NCBI GenBank assembly: GCA_951813605.1
Contig: OX638379.1
Coordinates: forward strand, 2,366,471 to 2,430,470
Source of the DNA: an uncultured Bryobacterales bacterium
Lineage (GTDB): Bacteria > Acidobacteriota > Terriglobia > Bryobacterales > UBA6623
Direction of reading: 5' to 3'
Length of the DNA: 64,000 bases
Part shown: in pieces, positions 36,799 through 45,701 of the stretch
How the letters are laid out: each line of letters opens with the position of its first letter
How positions within the stretch are numbered: the stretch's first letter is position 1
Program-made: the position numbers and the translations under genes
The notes under the pieces: generated by a model
What the model was told of the DNA's origin: nothing
What the model saw: the letters and a program-made list of their open reading frames with translations, nothing else
Database searches by the model: none

Positions 36799-37758
36799 TC
36801 AATTCAGACGGTGCGCCGACCTCCCGGCCAATGCGGCAAAAACGTTGTCCACAGCCATCTGCAGGCCTGCCTCCAACGCCTCCGGGGTCACTCCGCCGGA
36901 ATGGGGTGTCATCACGATGTTCGGCAGGGCCCCCAGCGGGTGATTCTCCGGCAGCGGCTCTCGATCAAAGACATCGACGCCCGCGCCTCGGATGTAGCCG
37001 CCGCTCAGGGCTTCCAGCAGCGCGCCCTCGTCCACCACCGGTCCGCGCGCGGTGTTGATCAGGATCGCGGAATCTTTCATTGCCGCGAGCTCGCGCTCGC
37101 CGACCATCCCAGTGGTTTCGGGCGTCAGCCTCACGTGCAAGCTCACGACGTCGCTACGGCGATACAACTCGTCCAAGCTAACCAGCTCGAGCCCCAGCTC
37201 TTCAACAGGCTTGCCTTCGGGATTGCGCGTCCAGGCAATCACACGCATCCCGATACCCTTCGCGATGCGAGCCGTTTGCGTGCCGATCGCTCCGAGTCCG
37301 ACCACCCCCAGCGTCTTCCCGTGAAGCTGCGTGACAAATCCGCGAGGCCACGCACCGTTACGAGTCTTGGAGTCGATCCGGGGAATGTCCCTCGCTACGG
37401 CGAGCATTAGCGCCAGGGCATGCTCGGCCATGGCGACTGCCGAAACGCCGGGCGTGTTGGTGACGGTCACGCCGCTCGCGGTGGCCGCTGCCAGATCCAC
37501 GTGGTCCGTTCCAGTGCCCCAGAGCGACAGTATCTTCAGGCTCGGGCAGGCCGCGAACACGTCCTCACCGAAACTGACCGATGACCGGATGTTGATGACG
37601 AATTGCGCGCCAGCGATGCGCTCGACCAAGACGGAGGTCGAGGCGGGCAGGCTGGGGTGGTATTCCACGTCGGCCCGGGCCTTCAGTGACCGGAATGCCG
37701 CGCTCGGCCCGAGAACGGGCGGGTAATCATCGGGTACCACGATTGTTGGCCGATCCAT
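36799..37758 (-). CDS. D-isomer-specific 2-hydroxyacid dehydrogenase
   Basis: 319 aa, NAD-dependent dehydrogenase of the SerA/GyaR group. The nucleotide fold is GKTLGVVGLGAIGTQTARIA (GxGxxG). The active site is formed by Arg in ILINTARGPVVDEGALLEA, Glu in the DVFDREPLPENHPL segment and His in NIVMTPHSGGVT. The N-terminal substrate half (VVPDDYPPVLGPSAAFRSLK) differs from true phosphoglycerate dehydrogenase, and no regulatory ACT domain is present, so a hydroxyacid or phosphonate-like substrate is more likely than serine synthesis. GGAGAGGAG precedes the ATG at 37758. It is the last gene of an operon with the symporter (34-base gap) and PhyH dioxygenase. Confidence 0.88.
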   Translation of the reverse strand: MDRPTIVVPDDYPPVLGPSAAFRSLKARADVEYHPSLPASTSVLVERIAGAQFVINIRSSVSFGEDVFAACPSLKILSLWGTGTDHVDLAAATASGVTVTNTPGVSAVAMAEHALALMLAVARDIPRIDSKTRNGAWPRGFVTQLHGKTLGVVGLGAIGTQTARIAKGIGMRVIAWTRNPEGKPVEELGLELVSLDELYRRSDVVSLHVRLTPETTGMVGERELAAMKDSAILINTARGPVVDEGALLEALSGGYIRGAGVDVFDREPLPENHPLGALPNIVMTPHSGGVTPEALEAGLQMAVDNVFAALAGRSAHRLN

Positions 37759-37792
37759 AGTCGCTCCTCTCCGTTGGCGAGTTTTGCATGCG

Positions 37793-39418
37793 TTAGCGGA
37801 ATAACCAGTACAGCGCCCCGATCGTCACGCACAGAACCGTCGCAAGCCGCCTGGGATCCGTGCCGGGCTGGGCCCACTGCCGAGTCAGCGCCGTCAGGGG
37901 ATTGTCCCAGGTGAGGCCCTCGACCTTCTCGCGCGGGGGCGCAGGCGTCAGCTTGCTCACGCAATAGAAGACGGCACTGCAGATCATGGTCATCCAAAAT
38001 GCCTGCAGCATGAACGGAATACCCCATCCGTCGGTGATCAGCTTGTATCCCTGCGCGTCCTTGAAGTCGAGGACGAACGCTGTCGCTCCCATCAGAAAGC
38101 CGAAAACCAACGTGCACACAGCCGCTTGAGACGTGCCGCGCCTCCAGAACACGCCCCAGAGGAAAACCGTCGTGATGGCAGGCGCGAGCGCGGCGCCGAT
38201 TTCCTGCACAGCTTCGAAGATGCTGGAGAACTTGTCGCCCTGCGTCGACCACGCCATCGCCAGCAGCATCACCGCTACCGCGCTCCAGCGCCCGATACGT
38301 ACCTGCGATTCGTCACTCGTCGAAGGGCGAACGCGGGCAACGATGTCGACAGCGAAAAGCGTCGCGCAACTGTTGAGTGCAGCTGCGATCGTGCTCATCA
38401 AGGCAGCGAGCAGGCCGGCGGAGATTAGCCCTCGCAGCCCGGTCGGTACCAGTTCCTGAATCAGCACCGGCAGCACTTGGTTCGCGTTGTCGCCGATCGT
38501 GTCACCGTACAGCACGTACCCGATCGTGCCGGGCAGCACGAGGATGAACACCGGAAGGACCTTGATGAAGCCGGCGAAGAGAGGCCCGATCTGCGCGTCG
38601 TGCTCGGACCGGGCAGCCAGCACGCGCTGCACGATCGTCTGGTCGGTGCACCAATACCAGATGCCGAGAACCGGATATCCGAGCATGACCGAGTACCACG
38701 CCAGGCCGACCGAATTGTCGGTCCAGAGCATGCTGAGCTGCTTGGGCTTGATCTGGGCCTCGAATTCGGCGACGGTGCTGATTCCCTGTTCCGGCAGCGC
38801 GCCCATCGCCAGCACCGTGACGAGAATCGACCCGCCAATCAGAAGCACCGTCTGAATCGCCTCCGTCACGACCACAGCCTTCAGCCCGCCCAGCACCGTG
38901 TAAATGCCGGTCACTACCGAGATGACCAGAATCGATGCCACGACGTCGATCCCGAAAAATTGCTCGAACACCGTGGCGCCGGCATAAAGGCTCATGCCGA
39001 TGTGTATGAACAACGCGCCGAGGATCGCCATGAATGCGAGGAACGAGCGAGCTGCGGCGTTGAAGCGCCGCTCCAAGTACTCGGGCAGCGTTTCGATCTT
39101 GTTTCGGAAGTAGAAGGGAGCGAAGAACAGCGAAAGCACGACAAGAGTGAACGCCGCCATCCACTCGAAGTTGCCCCAAACCAGGCCCTCGTTGTAGCCC
39201 GAAGCAGCCAGCCCGACCAGGTGGATCGTCGAGATGTTGGACGCGAACAGCGCCGCGCCGATCATCGGCCAGCCCAGTGAGCGGCCAGCGAGGAAGTACG
39301 CTTCTCCGGTCATCTTCTGGCGGCGCACGGACAGCACTCCGACGACGAGGATGCCAACCAAGTAGGCGACAATGATGACGAGATCGACTACGGGAATGCG
39401 TAGACCTAGTGTGTCCAT
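37793..39418 (-). CDS. Sodium:solute symporter (SSS family)
   Basis: 541 aa inner-membrane transporter with about 13 or 14 hydrophobic segments. Sodium-binding and family motifs are present: FLAGRSLGWPMIGAALFASN (end of TM1 and start of TM2), the SGLT-type GLKAVVVTEAIQTVLLIGGS, and LRGLISAGLLAALMSTIAAALNS (the sodium-site Ser/Thr region). The ATG at 39418 opens MDTLGLRIPVVDLVIIVAYL. These carriers import sugars, amino acids or organic acids with sodium. Its sandwich position between a PhyH dioxygenase (32-base gap) and a 2-hydroxyacid dehydrogenase (34-base gap) implies that it imports their substrate. Which one is unknown. Confidence 0.9.
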   Translation of the reverse strand: MDTLGLRIPVVDLVIIVAYLVGILVVGVLSVRRQKMTGEAYFLAGRSLGWPMIGAALFASNISTIHLVGLAASGYNEGLVWGNFEWMAAFTLVVLSLFFAPFYFRNKIETLPEYLERRFNAAARSFLAFMAILGALFIHIGMSLYAGATVFEQFFGIDVVASILVISVVTGIYTVLGGLKAVVVTEAIQTVLLIGGSILVTVLAMGALPEQGISTVAEFEAQIKPKQLSMLWTDNSVGLAWYSVMLGYPVLGIWYWCTDQTIVQRVLAARSEHDAQIGPLFAGFIKVLPVFILVLPGTIGYVLYGDTIGDNANQVLPVLIQELVPTGLRGLISAGLLAALMSTIAAALNSCATLFAVDIVARVRPSTSDESQVRIGRWSAVAVMLLAMAWSTQGDKFSSIFEAVQEIGAALAPAITTVFLWGVFWRRGTSQAAVCTLVFGFLMGATAFVLDFKDAQGYKLITDGWGIPFMLQAFWMTMICSAVFYCVSKLTPAPPREKVEGLTWDNPLTALTRQWAQPGTDPRRLATVLCVTIGALYWLFR

Positions 39419-39450
39419 AAGATTGTTGAGTGCAGTGAAGCTGTTCGTTC

Positions 39451-40284
39451 TCAAGATTCGGGGCGTGGCGGGTTGGCCCAGTGGCCGTCGGAATCGCTCC
39501 CGCTGACGACGACCCCCTTGAGATTCCAGTCCAGATAGGCCCGCACCTCGGCCGCGCAATAGCGTAGCGTCAGGCCGCAACGCCGGCGATCCGACTCATT
39601 GGCCTCGGAGCCGTGAAGCAGCAGGTCGGAGTGAAGGGATATCTCTCCCGCGCTCAGCACGTTATCCACGGGCTCGTCGAAGCCGTCGATGCTGCCGACC
39701 TCTTGATTGAGGACCGTGGACTGATCGTCGTCCTTCAGATCGAACGCAACCGGCCCGCGCAAGTGCGACCCCGGCACGAATCGCATGCAGGCGTTCTCCT
39801 CGTCGGCATCGTCGATCGCCAGCCAGACGGTGACGGTCTTGGATGGTGTCAACGGCCAGTAGGTTGCGTCCTGATGCCATGCCACGCGCTTGCCGTCGTG
39901 CGGCATCTTGCAGAAATAGTGACAGCCCCATCCGACGACATCCTCGCCAATTAGGTCTCGAACGTGCGCCGCGATTCGCGGGTCGGTCAGCAGGTCATAG
40001 GCGTCGCCGTGATGGAGGTGGGCCGAGCTAATCGAGTAGCTGTCACCCCCCTCGGCCAGCACCTGGCGAAGAAGTTCGTCGAACCGATCTCGGATTGCGT
40101 CGATCTCGTCGGTGGGGAATATGCGAATTCCCGTCAGGTACCCGCGTGAATTGAAGGAAGCCAGCTGCTCGCTGCCGAGCGTGCGAGGGCTCGGATTGCG
40201 TGCGGGATAGAATGCCAGCAGGCGCTCGACGCTTGCCAGTTCGTCCTCTGCAGGCGCGATCGCAAACTGCTTGGCCGGGTTCAT
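39451..40284 (-). CDS. Phytanoyl-CoA dioxygenase (PhyH) family protein
   Basis: 277 aa Fe(II)/2-oxoglutarate oxygenase. Iron ligands are H137-Q-D139 (AWHQDATYW) and the distal H224 in LLLHGSEANESDRRRCGLTL; the Arg in that segment (RCGLTLRY) is the 2-oxoglutarate anchor. CMRFVPGSHLRGPVAF is the family's substrate-pocket strand. Bacterial PhyH proteins hydroxylate diverse small molecules (for example ectoine, alkylphosphonates, 2-aminoethylphosphonate relatives). It is first in the dioxygenase-symporter-dehydrogenase operon, so hydroxylation followed by oxidation of the new hydroxyl group is a reasonable path (inference). ATG 40284. Confidence 0.9.
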   Translation of the reverse strand: MNPAKQFAIAPAEDELASVERLLAFYPARNPSPRTLGSEQLASFNSRGYLTGIRIFPTDEIDAIRDRFDELLRQVLAEGGDSYSISSAHLHHGDAYDLLTDPRIAAHVRDLIGEDVVGWGCHYFCKMPHDGKRVAWHQDATYWPLTPSKTVTVWLAIDDADEENACMRFVPGSHLRGPVAFDLKDDDQSTVLNQEVGSIDGFDEPVDNVLSAGEISLHSDLLLHGSEANESDRRRCGLTLRYCAAEVRAYLDWNLKGVVVSGSDSDGHWANPPRPES

Positions 40285-40431
40285 TCGCTAAAGCCGATCA
40301 TAGCGTGCACGCTCCCCGGCTTCCGCGCCGCGAACCGTGACAGACCAGCCCACCCAAATTCGATCCCTGCGCGTTTGTTACAATTGAGGAGGATCGCGTT
40401 TTTAGCTGCGGATCCCGCCCCCCATTCCACC

Positions 40432-41289
40432 GTGTCCCGGCAATTCAGTGCAATAGCAGTGTACCTAGTCGCTTCGGTCGGCTGCGGAGTGCTTTCGACA
40501 ACCTCCAAGGTCCCGCCCCCGCCGGTTTTCCAAACGGCCACGCGCCAGGAGCTTGTCGCAACCCTTCAACGGATTGCCTCGGTCGATTCGATGAAGGCAG
40601 TCATTGACGTCACCCTGTCCTACCTGACCGCCAGACGCACCAAGGAGGTGCGCTATCGCCACGTCAGAGGCGCTCTAGTCACTCGCAGGCCGGGATGGAT
40701 TCGTACGGGCGCGGAGACGCCGGGCGGCATAGCCAAGATCTACGACATGGTGTCCGACGGCCGGATGTTCCAAGTCCATCTGCCGTGGAGAAATCGAGTT
40801 TACGAGGGCCTCAATGAATTGACCCATTTCTCGGAGAATCGAGCCGAGAACTTGCGTCCGCAGCACATCCTGGAGGCGATCATGCTGGAGCCTGTCAGGG
40901 ACACTCGCAACCTCATTCTTGATATCGAAAAGTTCGGGCGGTCGGGCTACCAAGTGCTCCACCAGATAGAGGAAGCGGATGACGGCAACCTGCGAATTCG
41001 GCGCAAGTATTGGTTTAGCCGGTCGGATTTGAAGCTCTCCCGCATGATGATCCTCGACGAGAATACCGAAATCGTCACCGACGCTTGGTACCGCGAATGG
41101 CGAGAGGACAACGGACTCCCGTATGCTCAGCACATCCGCATCGAGCGCCCCAAGGACGGATACTCACTCGCAATCGAAGTCGTGCGGCAGGACCTCAATG
41201 CCGAGATTCCCGACGCGTCGTTCGACCTCATGCTTCCGGATGACGTCGAGAGAGAAACAGTGGGCGAGGACTCTCCCTCGGACTCCTAG
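40432..41289 (+). CDS. LolA/LolB-like (DUF4292-type) lipoprotein
   Basis: 285 aa. GTG 40432 gives a short lipoprotein signal (MSRQFSAIAVYLVASVGC, Cys about 18). The mature part has the half-barrel repeat pattern of outer-membrane lipoprotein-sorting proteins: MKAVIDVTLSYLTARRTKEV, then GALVTRRPGWIRTGAETPGG, IAKIYDMVSDGRMFQVHLPW, ENLRPQHILEAIMLEP and YWFSRSDLKLSRMMILD. Such proteins bind lipids or lipoprotein acyl chains. A TTG at 40375 would lengthen the N terminus; GAGGAGG at 40386 fits no good start. It is 12 bases upstream of the permease gene, so part of one operon. Family assignment is by pattern, moderately sure. Confidence 0.68.
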   Translation: MSRQFSAIAVYLVASVGCGVLSTTSKVPPPPVFQTATRQELVATLQRIASVDSMKAVIDVTLSYLTARRTKEVRYRHVRGALVTRRPGWIRTGAETPGGIAKIYDMVSDGRMFQVHLPWRNRVYEGLNELTHFSENRAENLRPQHILEAIMLEPVRDTRNLILDIEKFGRSGYQVLHQIEEADDGNLRIRRKYWFSRSDLKLSRMMILDENTEIVTDAWYREWREDNGLPYAQHIRIERPKDGYSLAIEVVRQDLNAEIPDASFDLMLPDDVERETVGEDSPSDS

Positions 41290-41301
41290 CAGAATTAGTC
41301 G

Positions 41302-42393
41302 ATGGTTCAACGACTCGTATTGCGCAACCTGTTTCACAGGCCAGTGCGCACCGGCCTGACGATCCTGGCGGTGGCCGTCGAGGTCATGATGATCGTACTT
41401 ATGGTCGGGGTGTCGGAAGGCTTGCTGCGCGACTCGTTGCGACGGACTCGCGGCGTTGGCGCGGACATTCTGATCCGTCCAGAGATCTCCGGCAGGACGA
41501 TCACGACTGCGGACATTTCGGAAAAGTTGCCCGGCATTCTCATGGACCGTTTCCCGGAGATCCGCAGTGCCATGGGCGCAACCGTTTTCACGCCCGGGAA
41601 CTTGCAGACAATCACGGGCGTCGACTGGGAGCGATTCGACGCCATGGCAGGCGGGATCGTGATCTTCGAGGGCCGCACGTACCGAGCCCCTTACGAGGCG
41701 ATCGTGGACGAGGTGTACGCCCGCCAGGAACAGGTGTCGGTCGGCGGGACCATCGAACTGATGAGCCACGAATTCGAAGTCGTCGGCATCGTCGAGACTG
41801 GCAAGATGTCGAGGGTGTTCATCCCGCTGGAAACGATGGCTGACCTCCAAGGCTGGCAGGGACGCTTCAGCCAGCTTTACGTCAAGCTCAACGAACCCTC
41901 GAGAGCGCGCGCACTCATCGACGAACTACGGACCCTGCTCCCGAACCGCCACATTATCTCGGTGGAGGACTTCCTCGCTCTCACGGCCGCGAGCGTTCGG
42001 CAGTTGTCCTCCCAATTCGTCAATGTCATCATTTCGATCGCGGTCGCGATCGGCTTCATCGTGGTAATGCTAGCAATGTACACCGCGATTCTGGAGCGCA
42101 CGCGCGAGATCGGCATCCTCAAGGCAATCGGGGCCTCGAAATCGTTCATCGGGTCCATCGTGCTGCGCGAGACGCTGGTGATCAGCTTCCTGGGCATATT
42201 GCTCGGCTACGTGCTGAGCGTGCTGGGCGAGCAGCTGGTGGCGATCCGGTACCCGCTCGTGTCGGTCGTCTTGCTGCCGGACTGGATGCTCTGGGCGGCT
42301 TTGCTCACGATTGCGGGGTCGATCGCCGGGGCGTCTTACCCTGCATGGAAGGCAGCCTCGGCGGACCCGTGCGAGATTCTTTCTTACGAATAG
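41302..42393 (+). CDS. ABC transporter permease, MacB/LolC (FtsX) type
   Basis: 363 aa. The opening segment NLFHRPVRTGLTILAVAVEVMMIVLM (split, residues about 9-34) is the first transmembrane helix; then comes a long periplasmic domain (about 45-235, MacB-PCD-like) and three more helices (about 240-262, 285-310, 325-345). The FtsX motif ERTREIGILKAIGASKSFIGSIVL before helix 3 is diagnostic and corresponds to the coupling region that contacts the ATPase. There is a single permease, so a homodimer with the downstream ATPase is expected. It starts 12 bases after the LolA-like gene and ends 20 bases before the ATPase gene. Confidence 0.88.
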   Translation: MVQRLVLRNLFHRPVRTGLTILAVAVEVMMIVLMVGVSEGLLRDSLRRTRGVGADILIRPEISGRTITTADISEKLPGILMDRFPEIRSAMGATVFTPGNLQTITGVDWERFDAMAGGIVIFEGRTYRAPYEAIVDEVYARQEQVSVGGTIELMSHEFEVVGIVETGKMSRVFIPLETMADLQGWQGRFSQLYVKLNEPSRARALIDELRTLLPNRHIISVEDFLALTAASVRQLSSQFVNVIISIAVAIGFIVVMLAMYTAILERTREIGILKAIGASKSFIGSIVLRETLVISFLGILLGYVLSVLGEQLVAIRYPLVSVVLLPDWMLWAALLTIAGSIAGASYPAWKAASADPCEILSYE

Positions 42394-42413
42394 GGCGAGG
42401 TTGAAAACTGCCG

Positions 42414-43091
42414 GTGGCGAGTGGCGCGATTATCGAGATTCAGGACTTGAAGAAGACCTACCGCTTGGGAGGCGTCGACGTACCCGCCCTGCGCGGCGTG
42501 TCGCTCTCGATCGCAGCCGGCGAGTTCATAGCGGTGCTGGGACCGTCAGGTTCGGGCAAATCCACGCTGTTCCACATCATCGGGGGCATGCTCGCTCCGT
42601 CAAGCGGCAGCGTCCAGGTCGCCGGATTGGAGTTGAGCAGCCTAAGCGATTCCCAACGGACGGATTTGCGCAAGACGACGGTCGGCTTCGTCTTCCAGCG
42701 ATTCAACCTCCTGCCCACGCTCAACGCGGAAGAGAACATTCGCATAGCCCAGCATGTTGCCGGCCTAGCCGGCACGAACGAGAAGCACTTCGACCATGTC
42801 ATCCGAATTCTCGGAATCGCCCATCGCCTGCGCCACAAGCCGTACGCACTGTCGGGCGGCGAGCAGCAGCGCGTCGCGATCGCCAGGGCCCTCGTGAACA
42901 AGCCGCGCATCGTGCTTGCCGACGAACCTACAGGGAATCTAGATTCGGAGAATTCTCTGGCCGTGCTGGACGCGCTGAAGTCGCTGAACGAGAAAATCGG
43001 GCAGACCGTGCTGATGATCACCCATGACTCGGAGGCGGCGGACTACTGCGCCCGGCGGGTGGTGCGGATGAACGACGGCAGGATCGTCTGA
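42414..43091 (+). CDS. ABC transporter ATP-binding protein, LolD/MacB type
   Basis: 225 aa, a single nucleotide-binding domain. Walker A is GPSGSGKST (about 45-53), the Q-loop is in VFQRFNLLPTLNAEENI, the signature is LSGGEQQRVAIARAL, Walker B is RIVLADEPTGNLDSENS and the switch His is in MITHDSEAADYC. The E-x-x-x-R-x-DxxP-like Q-loop and DEPTGNLDS are typical of LolD and MacB, which power FtsX-type permeases. It is the third gene of the lipoprotein module, started by GTG 42414 with no strong ribosome site. Cytoplasmic, bound to the permease. Confidence 0.92.
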   Translation: MASGAIIEIQDLKKTYRLGGVDVPALRGVSLSIAAGEFIAVLGPSGSGKSTLFHIIGGMLAPSSGSVQVAGLELSSLSDSQRTDLRKTTVGFVFQRFNLLPTLNAEENIRIAQHVAGLAGTNEKHFDHVIRILGIAHRLRHKPYALSGGEQQRVAIARALVNKPRIVLADEPTGNLDSENSLAVLDALKSLNEKIGQTVLMITHDSEAADYCARRVVRMNDGRIV

Positions 43092-43115
43092 GGCAGGCCT
43101 CGCTCCGAATCGGGC

Positions 43116-45365
43116 TCAGTCGCCGTAGAGCCGCTCGTACATCGCGCGATTCCGCAGCACCGCCTGGACGTATCCGCGCGTTTCGGTGAACGGTATAGTC
43201 TCCACGAACTCTGCCGGCTCTTCGAACGGGCCCAGCTCCATCCAATCCGCGATGCGATTCTCGCCCGCGTTGTATCCCGCCAGCGCCTTCTCTAGATCCC
43301 CGTCAAACTCGGCCAGCACTTCTTTCAGATGGAACGTGCCAAGCCGGAGGCTGACGTCCGGCAGTGTCAGCTTCCTGCTTGAGAATCGGGGAATTCCTAG
43401 CCTCCTGAACAACGTGCGTCCGGTTCCAGGCATAATCTGCATCAGTCCGAGGGCCCCGGCGCGCGACCTCGCGCCGGCGTGGAATTCGGACTCCTGACGA
43501 ATCAAGGCGGCAACCAGATAGGGATCGAGATTATGCCGCTCGGACCGCGCCCGCAGCCGGTCCTCCCAGCCTAGGGGAAAGAGGTAGCGCCAATACTCGT
43601 TGTCCAGCGATTCGAGAGGAAAGCGCAGGTAACCGAAGACATAGCGCTTCATGGCTCGCAACGCCAGGAAGTGCTCGTCCCGCTTGGAATGCAAACGCCC
43701 GAGGTGCAGCCCCGCAAGGTGCGAGTCAGGCTGCCGATAGTCGACGCGACGGAGAGCCTCCGTTGCATCATCCGACAGTCCCAGCGCATCAAGAACAACT
43801 CCCCGCTCGATTAGAGCCCGCGTGGCTTCGATAGGCTCGCTCGAAAGCTTCCGCCTGTCCGGCAGGCGGTCGTGAATCTCCCCAGCCACCTTCCTCGCAA
43901 TCCGCCCGCCATCGTAAGTGCCGAGCCTTTCCCTGGCCAGGAGCGCGTAGTAGAAATGCGGAAACGCCTCCACGATCGCCCGATAATAGCCCTGAGCCTC
44001 GGCCGGAAGCATCTCCTGCTCGTGCAGGCGCCCCATCCAATACAGGGCTGCGGCAGCGGTGGGCGCGCCGGGGAACCGCTCGACGTGGTCCGTCAGCAAC
44101 TGCCGTCGCTGCCGGGAGTCGTCCAGCCAGGCACGCCAGCAAACCTTCCAATGCGCGTAGGCAGCGTGCTTGCCGCGAGGAAATGCCTGTGCAAGGCGCT
44201 GGAACCAGCGGACGAACTCCCGCCGATCGTCTTTCAGGTAGTAGAAATTACCGACCGCAAGCAGGGCCTCCTGGTACCACGGTGACCTCGGATGCTGCTT
44301 GGCCAGCTTGTTCACGCTCGAGAGCATGGCCTCGACCGAGCCTTGGCGGCGCTCTAGAGCGCACAGGAAGTAAAGCCGCTCCGCGTTGACTTCGGGATCT
44401 TCCGGGCGCAACTTCGCCAGTGCCGAGTAGGCTTGCGAGTTGCGCCGACGATAGTAGTCCGCCGCCCCCCTGCGGACAAGGGCTATCTCGCGCGCGGTGC
44501 CTGCGAGCCCGGCGTTGGTCGCCCGGGTGTACTCCGCATGCGCCTTCTCGTAGCTCCGCCCGTCGTACAGCCGCTCCGCCCTCTCGAGCCGTCTGCTGGC
44601 CGGCGCTGCCGGGTACGCGTCCCCCATGCTGGCGCGCAATCGGTTCAGATGCGTCTCCGCCGCCTCGGCCTGATCGCTGAACGGATAGAAATAGTACGCA
44701 GCCCGGTACAAGCTGATGGCAAGCGACAGTTTCCCGGCAACGTGCTCGACGCGCCCCGCAAGGTACAGGCGCACGGGCTCTTCGAGCTGGCTTACCTCCC
44801 TTGCCAGGAGAGCGCGGGCTTCGCCCAGTCGCTTCAGCCTAAGCAGGCCCTCGACCTGCAGGCGCTCCGCTCGAGGCTGGAAGTGGCTTTCAGGGTACTG
44901 GTCGACAAAGCTTGCCAGGGCGGGGATCGCCCTCTCGAAGTCTTCGGCCAGGACGATGCAGCGCGCTCGGTAATACGCGGCGTATTCCCCCAGCCATCCC
45001 GTGGCGGCGGGAATCCCCTCCAGCACAGTCTCGGCCGTCCCGTAATCGTTGGCGGCGTATCTAGCCATCGCAATGGCATACAGGGCCAGGTGACGCTCGC
45101 TGCCCGTGGCGCTGTCCGCAAATTGCTGCAAGGCAGAATAGTTCGCATTGATGCGACTAGAGGCGAGATTGCGGCTCAGCTCGGCAAGTTCGGCGGAGAC
45201 GTCAAGGGCCTTGGAGCGCGATGGAAACGACGCTAGGACTCCCAGTCCGAGGGCCAGCGTCAGTGCCTTGCGCGGGACACGCGCAGACGCACCAAGCTCA
45301 GGCCCGCAGCGGGCTGACAACTGAAGAATCCTACCCAAGGCTGGCTGCCCTTTCTGTCTGGCCAA
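43116..45365 (-). CDS. Soluble lytic transglycosylase with TPR region
   Basis: 749 aa Slt70-like enzyme that cleaves the glycan of peptidoglycan. After an uncertain start (TTG 45365, poor ribosome site) a hydrophobic stretch (LALGLGVLASFPSRSKA) serves as signal. Residues about 60-560 are helical TPR-like repeats, the superhelical U-ring of Slt. The catalytic lysozyme-like domain has the Glu at 625 in RQESEFHAGARSRAGALGLM and the AGYNAGENRI motif near residue 700. It is exported, expected in the periplasm. It follows a possible 80-codon frame by 6 bases and converges with the ATPase gene. Confidence 0.88.
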   Translation of the reverse strand: MARQKGQPALGRILQLSARCGPELGASARVPRKALTLALGLGVLASFPSRSKALDVSAELAELSRNLASSRINANYSALQQFADSATGSERHLALYAIAMARYAANDYGTAETVLEGIPAATGWLGEYAAYYRARCIVLAEDFERAIPALASFVDQYPESHFQPRAERLQVEGLLRLKRLGEARALLAREVSQLEEPVRLYLAGRVEHVAGKLSLAISLYRAAYYFYPFSDQAEAAETHLNRLRASMGDAYPAAPASRRLERAERLYDGRSYEKAHAEYTRATNAGLAGTAREIALVRRGAADYYRRRNSQAYSALAKLRPEDPEVNAERLYFLCALERRQGSVEAMLSSVNKLAKQHPRSPWYQEALLAVGNFYYLKDDRREFVRWFQRLAQAFPRGKHAAYAHWKVCWRAWLDDSRQRRQLLTDHVERFPGAPTAAAALYWMGRLHEQEMLPAEAQGYYRAIVEAFPHFYYALLARERLGTYDGGRIARKVAGEIHDRLPDRRKLSSEPIEATRALIERGVVLDALGLSDDATEALRRVDYRQPDSHLAGLHLGRLHSKRDEHFLALRAMKRYVFGYLRFPLESLDNEYWRYLFPLGWEDRLRARSERHNLDPYLVAALIRQESEFHAGARSRAGALGLMQIMPGTGRTLFRRLGIPRFSSRKLTLPDVSLRLGTFHLKEVLAEFDGDLEKALAGYNAGENRIADWMELGPFEEPAEFVETIPFTETRGYVQAVLRNRAMYERLYGD

Positions 45366-45371
45366 GCTCCA

Positions 45372-45614
45372 TCAGAACTGCTGCCGGATGGTCGGCGGCA
45401 CGGTTCTCTTGCGCGCCGCGACGACAACTCCGTCGAGCACTCGTGCAGTCTCCGTTGCCGCGGCTTCTTCAGTCGGAACTAAGGTTGATCCGGCGGCGCG
45501 ACCGAATTCCGCACGCAGGCACGACGCATAATCCCTGCGCAGCGACTCGATCTTGCCTCGAAGAACTTGATGCGAACCGACCGGCGGGACCGCATTGAAC
45601 CCAATGCCTGACAC
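45372..45614 (-). CDS. Possible small hypothetical protein upstream of the transglycosylase
   Basis: 80 aa from GTG 45614; the stop is 6 bases before the TTG start of the transglycosylase, which would be natural translational coupling. Third positions are mostly G or C, as in the neighbours. The sequence includes LRGKIESLRRDYASCLRAEF and an Ala/Glu-rich helix, then RKRTVPPTIRQQF. No family was recognised and no ribosome site is clear. It may be only the leader of the next gene. Confidence 0.3.
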   Translation of the reverse strand: MSGIGFNAVPPVGSHQVLRGKIESLRRDYASCLRAEFGRAAGSTLVPTEEAAATETARVLDGVVVAARKRTVPPTIRQQF

Positions 45615-45701
45615 CCAATGCTATTGTATCGAAGAAAGGTCGTCCATTAGTTTGGTCCTTGAGTGTCAGAGGCGGCCTTCTGGGGGCGCGCGCAAGGGTT
45701 C

